Source: Lagopus muta
Taxonomy: Eukaryota; Chordata; Aves; Galliformes; Phasianidae
Assembly: GCF_023343835.1 (NCBI RefSeq)
Contig: NC_064448.1
Coordinates: 13,733,531 to 13,797,530, forward strand
DNA length: 64,000 nt
Direction of reading: 5' to 3'
Under the pieces are notes generated by a model. It was not told where the DNA came from, made no database searches, and saw nothing but the letters and a program-made list of their open reading frames with translations. The position numbers and the translations under genes are program-made. This document shows positions 33,351 through 44,700 of this stretch, piece by piece. Within the stretch, counting starts at the first letter, position 1. Each line of letters begins with the position of its first letter.

Positions 33351-34280
33351 TAAGCTCCCTTCTTCCTCATCTCCCTTTCAAAATGCCGAAATCCCATCCG
33401 TTTGCTCTCCTGGGCTCCATCCCATCAGCACCACGCACAGCCCCGCGGTGCGGTTCTTTCCTTTAGCTCATTTAATGCTGTGTTTGTGTTCCCTTCAGTC
33501 CGTGTTTTCATGAGGGATCTCGGGGAGGAATCACTTCTACGTGCCACTGCCCTCGGTGCAGCGCCCGGCAGCGATGCCTGCTGCAACTCCTCTTACACAC
33601 TGGGCACTTGCAGTCAGCAGGGATGAATTTTTTTTCACCTGGCACCCAAAGGCTCGGCCTGCCCTCCCCCGACCAGACCTCACGCTCACCCTGCCGGGCA
33701 GCTCCTCCTGTTTCTCACCTTTCAGACACTTTGTACTTCTGGAAAACACTGCATCTCAGTGGGAGTTCCCCACGTGTGAACCGGAGCCCACCCCGGGCAG
33801 AGCCGCGGCACCAGGACCAACCTGAGACCAAAAGCTTCACCGCTTCTCAGCCCCAGGTGCTCCCCGTGAGCACAAGCAGGCTGTCATCTTGAGAGCAGAA
33901 ACTGGATCTGAGAAGCAGAAGATGAACGGCTGTTCTCAGCACCGCTCTGTGCGCACCTGGCTGGATGCACACAGTTACAGAGCCAGCAGGGCTTCCCCTG
34001 CGTTCTGCAGCACCCCCTGCTTTGTCCCGGCAGGAACTGCTGAGCAGGACAGACAGCCGCAGCACTCGCTGCCTTTGGAGGCAACTTCAGGTGGCAAACC
34101 ATCAGCTGGAAGATCAGAGGCAGAGCTGGAAGCCCCTGTGTGCACTCAGGCACAAACCTGCAGCGATGCCTGCAGACACCCCTGCCTGAGGACAGCCCCC
34201 AGGACTGCCCTGCCAGGCCCGGCTGTGCCTCACAGCTGCAGTGCAGGCCCTGCCAAGAGAAACACGGTGAGCAGGCAGGG
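33350..34280. other. Spacer between the SLA2 CpG island and the NDRG3 3' end
   Basis: G+C content falls off along this stretch. I see no exon or repeat. Confidence 0.55.
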
Positions 34281-34281
34281 T

Positions 34282-35613
34282 AACAATGAAACTGTTATAG
34301 CTTTATTTAATAACCGGTACAAAGTCCCCCTCAGGCAGAGCCTCCCGGTCCCATTCCCTACCTGAAATGGAGCAGAACATGAGTGTGAGCCTCGGGGGAG
34401 CTGCCTCCCAGTGAGTCAGGACTGCTCACCTGGTAAGCATGGATGTCTTGCTCGTCTATTGAGACCTGCAGCATCCTGACCACTCATCCCTTTTCACCCA
34501 TTAACAGCCAGACCCTGGCACACAGCAGGCATTTCCTTCTTGCTCTCAGTGACCCAGACAGATGCAGAAAGGCAGCAGAACTGCGAATTCCACAAAGACA
34601 ATGAACAGTACCTGCACAAAGGCATTCACTGCTCAACTGCTGGCCTGAGTCACATGGACACAGCCCATGGCAGTCACTGCCATTCACTGGCATTGCCTGA
34701 GCCTCAGTGAAGTCCCTGTGCAGACACGCTGCCTGGGGATGGCAGCAGTGAGAGGCAGAATTGGCAGTGCAGGAGATAGGGGATCTCTGGATGGCGAGGG
34801 GCACTGCTGCCCATTCCACAACCTACTTGATGCTAAAGATCCCTCCTGTGCCAGGGCAGAACAGTGACTGTGCCTTAACTGCACTCGGGTCCCTGCAGGA
34901 AGGGCAGCCTGGAGGCCAGAGCTGCTGCACTTTAATCCCTTGTACTCTGATGAATAGTGCACCTCAGTTAGTGTTCACTTGTTAATTGCTTTGCCCTTTC
35001 AGGAGGCTCCGGTAAGAAATCACTCTGCTCCTTCTTAACACACATACAGAGATGAGACCACGACAGTATTTCTGACTGTTGGTTTTCCCACAGCTGCTTG
35101 GCACGCCCCCAGTCCTGGAACACAAAGACCTCCTGGTGGGCTCCGTGCTCCAGGCACAGCTCTGCCTCCAGCGTCACAGCATCATGGCCTTGCTTTCCCG
35201 TGTCCCACAGATGCCATTCCGACTGCACCACAAGGGTCCTTTAGCAGAAGCACAACTAGAAAGCAATTCTAAAACCTCACAAAGCCACAGAAATTATATA
35301 TAAATGAACAGGGGAGACAATGGCTGTCATCTGCATTGATATACAGCACAGACAGGAGATGGTATCAGCATGTACAGTAACGTGATTTACTAAGACTGCA
35401 GAATGTTAAACGGGTTGTAAAGAGGCTCCGATACCAAGGGCATACAGAAAGGACCAAAGTAATGCCAAGTACAGACTACTAAGGAGGTGGCAGCTCAGAT
35501 GGGCATGCACAAGTTAGAGAGAACAGTTAATGCCACGTTGTATGAAATGCTAGATTCTGAGTGGGTTCAGTGGGGCGAGTGGAATTGTCTGAATCCAGAA
35601 GAAGGACTCCTGC
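34282..35613 (-). other. NDRG3: NDRG3 3' UTR
   Basis: About 1.3 kb from the stop to just past an AATAAA (34307-34302 on the - strand). The end is inferred from the signal. Confidence 0.65.
34302..34307 (-). terminator. NDRG3 polyadenylation signal AATAAA
   Basis: The + strand reads AGCTTTATTTAATAACC. It is the canonical hexamer nearest the gene's 3' end, about 1 kb before the CpG island of the next gene. Confidence 0.7.
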
Positions 35614-35792
35614 TTAACAGGACACTTCCATGGTTTGAGGTGCATCCTGGAGATCAATTCCGTCTGGGGTTCCAGCACTGCCTTCACCGTGGTTGCTGGC
35701 GTGAGACCGGCTGCGGATGCTCTCCCCAGAGCCCACGCTAGAAGAGGAGTGAGTACGTGAGCGCATCAGCCTGGTCATACTGGCTGCTGGCA
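35614..35792 (-). CDS. NDRG3: NDRG3 last coding exon: serine-rich tail ending TMEVSC
   Basis: Follows CTCTTGCAG. The junction codon is ATG, then [18 protein letters not shown], a serine/arginine-rich stretch that is a phosphorylation region in NDRG proteins, and QTMEVSC with TAA at 35616-35614. TMEVSC is the human C-terminus too. Confidence 0.97.
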
Positions 35793-38700
35793 CTGCAAGA
35801 GAGAACAAGAGCAGGACTTACAAAGGGAGGAAGCTCGCAGGCTCAGAGCAAGTACCGTGGTCACCAAGTATGTGCTGCTGGGTAAGCGCAGAAGAGCTGT
35901 ACCCTCAGGAAGAAAACCCACTCCTCACTGCCAAAACGAAGTCTTTGCACATCTAAAGCAAGATGTTTAAGGCCCAATTTCAAAAGGTCCAAGGTGAGCG
36001 AATGCCAGAAATGTAACTGATCATTTGCAGGTGCAGTCACAGTGAGTGTGTGCAAACCAAGGCAGCTGTTGTACAAGTGACCTTTTGAAAGTCAGTCTCG
36101 TCACTCTTGAAAACCACAGAACTGAAATCATGCAACAGTCAACAAAATACAAATGAAAGGTGAGAAACCATAGCAAACACGCTGTACGATGGATCAGCCT
36201 AGCCCAGAGCAGGCCAGCAGGACATGCTGAGACGGAGCAGCGCACCCGAAGGATCATTCAACTCAGTACACAGACTTGGGCCAAGGCAGATGCACAGTTG
36301 AAGGTACCTGACTCAGTGCTTAGGTGGCTGAGCTGCACATAAGGGACTGGAAACAACACGAGACAAGGAAAGGGACGAATACAGGAAAGAGCCAATTAGT
36401 TGCAGAGCGTGACTACAGCTGCACTGCTCCTGGGATCCCCGGCTGCTTTCCCTTCCACTCCCAGCTCACACTGCGCTGCAGCTCCCGCTACTTGAGAACA
36501 CAGCTGCTAACGAGCATCTCATCAAAAATGTACCTGGCCCAAATCTCCCTGCTGATGTTAGCTGGAAGCTGCAGTGCACTTGGTGACCTCACCTCCCCAC
36601 CACTGAACACACAACTGCACAGTAGAGACAGAATTTTCCTGAGGTGGGGAAACTGCAATATTATTCTGCAGTTCTCAATACTGGACAGAAATTCTTGCCT
36701 TTCCTGGCGTTGATGGCATCAGATTCCAGCTACGAGCAAGGTTTTACTTTCCATCTACAGTGTCAGCATGGATACGTCCAACCACTTCAGCCCATGTGCA
36801 GAAGAAACAAGAAAGGCTGTCAGAGAGTTGGTCCATGCAGCTGCAGAGGTGACAAGCTGCTGAGCTTTTGCTCTGCTCTCAGGAGAGGACCTGCTGGCCC
36901 ACGCTTAGCACTCCTGCACAATCTTGCCAACCAAAGCTGGTAAAACAGCTCTGGGACTAGCTACAAATTCTAGAAGTAGAAAATGACCACTTATCCTTCC
37001 TCTGTGCTACACATCCTATTGGCAAGAGATCTGACTCCCAAAGTGCTGCTGACATCCCTGCTCTGATGACAGCACTTGCTGACTCTATTAGCACTATGAG
37101 CACAAGAGACTTGAACGTGGAAACGTTCTCAAGCTTGTGAGATTAACGGGCCTTTTTCACACTGCAACTTCTTCTAAAGGGCCAGGGCTTCTGGACAGGC
37201 TCGGAGAACAAGATTGTCCCAGTGTGCTCATGCCAGCTACACACAGCACTAGGGAAAAGGACCACTCTCTTTCAGCCTGACACCCATGAGCTGGCCAAGA
37301 ATCTCTGGCCACATGGAGGCCAATAGCACCACAGTACCATGCTCAGTACCAGTACCATGCTCAGAGGTTACTAGCCATGGGAACCAACGCTCCTGTAACT
37401 CCAGCTTTTGAAGGTCTACCATCAACAGACAGGACCTTCTGGCCCCAGCCCCTGGCAGGCAAGGCAGAGCTGTGCCAAGGGGCCTGCAATGGAGGCAGAG
37501 TTGACTGAATGCACCAAGCTCTTCTCCTGAGAGCCTCACTCTCTGGAATACCAAGGGCAATCAGGACACAATGTCTTCTGTCTCCATGCACGGGGAGGAG
37601 CCACAGGGCAGAACTCTCACATACCCATCACAAGCATGAGGCTGTGCTAACTCCTTCTCCTTTGGAGAAGGCGGCACAGAAGATTTCTGAAGATCTGCTG
37701 TCCTTGCAAGCACACTTCTCTGAACTACAACAAACATAGATTTACAACATTTCATCAACACCAGCAACCACCCAAAAAGGGTGGTGCGGATTAAACACAC
37801 ATCAGGGAACAATCCTGGCTTGCTAACTTGTTAGCAGTAGTTGATTTTCCAGCATGGATGGATGTCCTGGCAACCACACTAACTTATGAGTGGGGACACA
37901 GATGCCAATGGGCTCAAATGGACCAAAAAGGCTGAGCTCCCCTCAGAATAAACCCACTCCAAACCAGAAAATTGTGTTTGCCACTTACTGTAGCCCATTC
38001 CCTGCACAAAGTACTTGAAGGCTTCAGTCAGCTTGCCAGGCTGTGGAAACAGGAAGGGAGGCATTAGTGTGAGCAAAGTGAAGGGCTTGGAACGAATCAA
38101 ATCCCACGGGAAAGCTGGGAGGCGTTTCTCACCTGAACCACTTGGGGCAGTCCTCCGCAGTCAGCCATCTGCAGGGAAACAAAAGGACCCTGAGTCTCCG
38201 TCCTGCCCCAGCTGCAGACTGGGCCAGCACTGCCACCCCACCCACCGGGCTGCACTGCCACACTGGGCGCTTTTTTAACATTTCACCTCTAAAGCCAAAG
38301 CAATTCCCGGCGGCACTTCTGGGGACTCGCTGCTGAAGAAACTCAGCATCCTGGCTGCTGCTCTACCATGCAATCTCAGCCCATACTCTAGAAGCTGAGG
38401 AGCAACCCAGCATCTGCTCCTCCTGCTGCTCTTCCCACATCTGGTGTGTTACAATTCTGAGAGACTACAGGTGAAGATGGGGTGGACTGGTAGAAAGCTG
38501 TAAAAAGGGGTGATGCTGCTGGCAGCAAGCAGGGTCGAGGCAGGGCACCTCTGCTAATTCTCATTAGATTAGTAGGGAACCAGGGATCCCCTGATGACAA
38601 ACTATTTTCTCCTGAGTCTGTCTCCATCCAGGGGAAGAACACAGCTCTAAGTGACTGTCCAGAAACCTCCTGAAGCTAAACACATGGAAGGCAAACACAT

Positions 38701-41700
38701 AAGTGGAGCTGGCTCAGCAAAAAAAAAAATCAACAAACGTCTTTTTGCAGGCTGGGATGATTCAGGAATAGCACTCACCTTCAGAAGGGTAGTTTTGGTT
38801 GGGTCAAGACGTGAATTGCATTCAACCTAAAATAAATGGAGGAAAGAGGTATATAATACAACAGGAAACTCAAAGAGTCAGACGAAAAGCATGGGGCAGC
38901 TGTACCACCAGAGGCAAAGGATTTCTACAGCAACAGAAGCTTCTCCAGAGCCAGAAAGGACTGACCAAGAAAGAAGATAGCAGGTAGGAAAGGAACAGTG
39001 AATGAAGATGCAGGGAGGAAAGGCAGGTCTTCTAATCCAAGTGGACCTTGTGGCAATAGAACATGACTGTTGAGGGAGATGGGGATGTGAATTAATGGGA
39101 AAGCATCCCCAACATCTGACTCCCCTGGGTTCTGACAGCAAGACTGGGAGAGAGACAGATTTCTGAACTGTGCAGCACGGAAGGAGATCACAATTCCCCA
39201 GCCAGGCAAGGAGGCCACAGCCACCTCTTTTGTGTAGTCCTGCTGTCAACAGAGAATAGGTAGGGACCTATAGGAACAGCAGCTCTAGAGCAGGAGGTCC
39301 AGAAGACCCTATCCTCTGTCAGCTGTAGCTGGGAAGCAGTGAGAATCCTCAGGGATATCATCCCAGCAAAGTCAAAACTTTGAGAAAGTCTCTGATTTCT
39401 GTACATTCCAGACTGGTGAAAAGGCAGGAGGCCATGAGGAAAGGGCCCTGAATCAGTTCTCCATGCACAACTCTCAGGTCCGAGCTACTGCTTTAGAAAA
39501 TTCCTACATTCTTCCAAGTTCCTTAAGGAAACTTCTCCTCTTCAGCAAGCCCCTGGCCTCCACACTCCTAAAGGGCACCACAACCCCTGTGCACTGGGCC
39601 ATGCCACATCTTGTGCATTGTAATTGTGCTGGGAGGGAAGTGGTTATTGGTGTCTGCAGAGAGAACAACAGGAAGGAGAAGCTGCTGGCTGTTTGTTTCC
39701 CTGTGACATGGTGCCCTTGCAGAGCTCTATGTTACCTGCCACAACACAGTCACAACGGCTTCTCTTTAAACCTCAAGTACCCTCAGTATAACAGCAGGAG
39801 AACAGCAACTCATGAATCGAAAACTGAACTCCAGGCAGCACCCTCGAAGTCTCAGGGAAACATACAAGTTCCTGAAAGGGGTCTCCAATGCTTGCTAAGC
39901 ACGACACATGGGGCACAAGTACTCTTATTACTCAGATCCTCAGATCAGAGCTGCTCTGCAGGGCTGTCAGGTCTCCCCAGCCTCAGCTCTCACCAATGGC
40001 TGACAGTTCTCAATAGATGGGGGGAGAAAAAAGAGCTTTGGACAAAGAGAGACTTTCTGTGGCTAGTTCTGGGCAAGTTGAAAGCTCTGCTGGGTAAGAC
40101 TGTTTGCTAAATATTCCCTGGGTTAAATGTTAGTTTGTGAGTACGTACCACTGCTTCCACGGCAGGCGAGTTGTCACCAACCACTAGCAACGCAGGGCAC
40201 CTGGAAAAACCCCAAACAGAAACATGTTACCTACACTGACTCCAAGGGACCTCTGAGATGGCTGAGGTCTGCATACCAACAGCCTTACGCAACGTTAACA
40301 ATGCTAAGCAAAATCCCTGCATGTCAACACATCACAGCTTTTTATTTTCACCCAACCCTCCTCCATGGCTTGCACATCTCCTCCATGCACACCATCACTG
40401 CTGCTGCACACGTGCTAAAAATGGACCCAGGGCTGGTAGAAGCACCCTTCCAGACAGCAGAGGGAGTGTGCCTCTGGAGTGAATGTCTGAAAGTTAGCAG
40501 TTTAAGAACAACCCAACACCCAACAGAGTGCATTGCCTCTGAGGCTATCTACTGGTCTGCTCTGTATTTTGGTTCAGATTTATGAAAGAAACATAAAAGA
40601 TGCTGAGAACTTATATTGAAAAACATGATACTAAAGCCTCTGTTGACAAATCTGTGATTTCATGTTCATTTTTGGTACATGCTGTAATTCAAGAAGAGTA
40701 ATTAACATTCAATGTGCAAAACATACGCAGGAGGCCACTGATCAAGGGGCTGTAAGTTTACACGTGTATAATTCATTCACAGATGAGAAAGGGTTGGGTT
40801 AGAGACCCCAATGGACCAGATGGCAGAACTTACACTAAGAGTACCAGGCCTCAGATCCAGCTGAGAACCTCCACCGGCTGGGAACCTGAGGGCCTATAAG
40901 CCAGTCTATAAGCAAAGGGACCTCAGCTTTCACAGGAAACGTGCCTCCAGATCCCTGTGAGTCACTTCAGATTGCAGTGCTCTGTGGTGTACAGCTGCAT
41001 GCACGGCAGAGCAGGGACTAAGCAGGGAAATCCACCTCTTTCAGGTTAACCAAGATTTAGAGGCTGTGGATGCCTAAAACATCTGCTGGGACTGACAGGA
41101 GCAGAAGTCCACATGACAGGCCTGTGCAGCAGTCCCTAGCCCAGCCCAGGCATCCTGCCTCAGCACTGCAATTTGCAGCCTTCATGCACTCCACACACCG
41201 GAGGTGGTTTCCTCTTTTTGCTTTCTTGCTTGAAACTTGAAAATTATACATCCCCTGCACTGGCAAACACTAATTCTCCAATATCTGCTCTGTGACTCAT
41301 GAGCCACTGGCAAGGTGGGAACTGTCACACCTTCCCATGCCTGCATTGCCACCTCTACAAGAACTGTGCAGGTAACTTTTCTGGGCAGAGCAGGGCAGGG
41401 GAAGACTGGCAGCAGCAGCAGCAACCGAAAACTTGCCTAATTTTTCACACAAAATAATCAAAATAATGGTTCAGCAAATACAGTGACTGCTGGGTGGATA
41501 TGTTACTCCTCCAACCCCACATTCTGGGGAATCTCATCATGTTCTTCCTGAAAGGGCTTCCAGACACCTCTCTGCCTCTCTGGCTGACAGCACTGCAACA
41601 AAGCTTGTGACTGTCCTCCCAGCACTTGGGCTAGAGAGGCTCTTGCTAAGAAACAGCAACACCTTTTCTGTTGAAGGAGCTGCATGTAACTAACCAGGCT

Positions 41701-44700
41701 GATTAACAGTAACTCACTTGAGTGTTTTTGCTGTATTTTCATTGACACCAATCACTGGTCTCTCAATTTCCAGGTCTCTGCGACTGGAAGACAAAGCAGA
41801 ACAATGCATGAGATCAGCAGAAGCTTACAGTCAAGACATTCAAAAAACAACCATGCACGCTGGCTCCAGCACCCTGGTGACAGAAAACCACTCCCTGTGT
41901 CGCACCATGAGCGTGAGCCCCAGTAGCCACTGCCAGAAAATGGGATCCGTGGCAAATTTGCTGTATGCCTTGAGAGAAGACCCAAAGGGGTCTGAAAGGG
42001 CCTTCCAGGCATGAGACTGAGCTTGGCCCCAGACTACAGCTGAAGGGCTACACTTAGGACATAGCTTCCCACAGAAGAATATCAGCAGAATAATATATAT
42101 GGTAACAAATCTACTGAGCAGGATGGGTATAGGAGCAGTACTGAACCCAGCAGGCAAATAAGTATCCTGTACCTGTTGTATGAGGTGAGGAACAGCTGAA
42201 GGTTATCTTGGTTAATGTCCTGTGCGATATGAAGCCGGTATGTTTGGATCAAATCTAGATTTGCCTGCAGCTCCTCCTGTGTAAAAGCAAAAGAACAAAA
42301 AGATAAGGAACACATCTTTTTTTCACATGTAAAAATAATTCATAAGAAATTATGTCCATAAAAATACTGCAGCATCGAACTGTCTCCATACACGCTGCTC
42401 AGTGATGGTCAACAGCCCACAGGACAGTGGCTGCAGGCTGCACCGTATCTTGGTCACATCGAGTGGAAATGAATGCTAAGTGCAATGTGTTGGTAACGTG
42501 ACTGTACTTTCACAAATGGCAGCACACGTGCTGCTGCAGGTGTTTAAAGGTTTCTTCAGATGGTTTAAACCAGCTCCTAAGCCTCAGCAATGCTTATAAA
42601 GGTCCCAATCATTCTGCTTTGGGAAGGTTTTCCACTTACGTTTAATGTTAAAGAAGAAAAGCTTTAGAGGTAAGTGCCAACACTGAGACCAAAGGAGAAT
42701 TAATCCAACACCCAGCTCAGTGGAAAAATTGCATTCCAATGTGAGGGGAAGGTGTGGGATGCAGGGAAACACTACACGTAATGAAGGGATGAGAAAAGCA
42801 TGTGCTCAAAGCAAGAGGAAGCCAACTGCCTCCCTTCACTGCCAATGTGTGACATAACAGGGTCTTCAGGTCAAGGATTAACTTGCTGCAGGTCATATGC
42901 TGTGCACATGAGGCATGGATCCTTTCCATTTCCCTGCAATCTTGCTGACTGGGAGTCAGCAAACCCCAGACAGAAGGCATTGTTGTAGCTGAAGTCTTCC
43001 AAAAAGGCTATTTTGACTCTGCTGAAATTGAAGGGGAAGGAAATGCAGCAGTTCTGGACACACACAATAACCCCTGTCAATCCCAGCCAAACTGTCCTCT
43101 GCCTACAGCCCAAACTCCTCCACACTGGCTACAGAGAACTGTCTGCCACGTGTTCCTGCAGACACTTCCCTGGGCAGCACAAAGGAAGATGCTGTGCAGC
43201 GCTGGCAGTGTGGGGCACTACTTTCTTTGCCACACCTGGAGTCTGGAGACAGCCAAGTCAGTGCAATTGTGAGGATGCACCTGCTCCACTCAGCATGCAA
43301 AAGCCTGATGCAAGCTTGCCACATAGAGAAGATAACACTGTCTGTGGCAACCCTTATTTGATGGACTGGGGCTTCTTCAGAGCACAAACATCCAGAAGTC
43401 AGAGGTACATGTGAGGGACTCCCCATGCAGGGGCAACATTAACACCTGTTGGTTACTTACATGTCCAAAGTGATGTGCCAAGACAATATCCACTATGTTG
43501 GTTGTCCAGCCTGAAAACTGAAGAGTGAGAATGAATGAGGGAGAGCACTGGAAAATGCTGTTTCATTACAACTTTCAAAGCAGCTCTGCAGAGTAAAGAA
43601 AATAACAAAGAAAACTTTTCAAGGGATATGAGAAACAAATGCCTGAGGTTTGGGATGGACCCACACGGCTCCACAGAAGCACACACAGCAGACAACTCTC
43701 CAGAAATGTGGGAACTTTAAACAGCTTCAGGTAGCTAGAATAACAGAATTATTAAAAGAGTTGCTCAAACTCAGCTAGATGAATCCTGACAGCACAAGTA
43801 CTAAATCAGAGGAAAGATCAGTGCTCAGAAGCAACTCATCTTCACGTAGTTTACCAGGATTACTCACTCACACATGATCACACCCACTCCTGCTTCTATG
43901 GTACAGGTCCTGCTACACCCAGACCAAGGACACAGCAGGGCAAGAAATGAGATTTTGCAGTTTTGGCCATAAAATTGCTGTACTCAGTCCTTTTCTTACT
44001 CTACCCACTGTTCATTAAGCACCGTGGAGAGAAGGTATGTAGGGGCTGGAAAATCTCACCTTGGATGCTGCCCAGTCAATCCAGCCTTTTGCACATGGAT
44101 CAACATTAATAAGCACCAGTCCCTCCACCAGGTCCGGGTGGCTGAGCTGTGGGAAGAGAGCACAAGCACACTCAGAAGGAGGGCTTAAGCCACACTGGGA
44201 GGTGCATCAGCTGCAACTTTCTTGCAAGAGGAAGGCAAGGCAAAAGACCCCTCCCCCTGCTCCAGCCTGCCATCCCAGAACCCTACAGTCTCTTTAGGAA
44301 CTGCTTGTGAACACAAAACCAATCAATCCAACAGAAGGGAAAAGCTTCAAGCTCTAGGCTCACTCAAAGGCTGAAATTTTAGTGAAGCTCATGCTTTGTT
44401 CCAGTGCACAGATGAGCACCAGTGAAGCAGAAGGAAACAACTCTGCCCCTCAGAAGGCAATGGTCTGCAATCCACGTAGCATGACAAGGGCTTTCTAACA
44501 CTTCACTGAGCCAGATTTTAAGTGATTTCTTTACTAAGCCTCAAAATTACACAAGATACAAAAAGCAAAGAACAGAGAAAACATCAGTGCCTTAAACTCA
44601 ACTAAGCTCTCCCCTATCAAAATCCTGACTATAAGAAATAGGAAGCAGAGATTTCTTTGTAAGTGGGGCAACTGCATGTGGCTTTAAGAAGCAATTAGTG

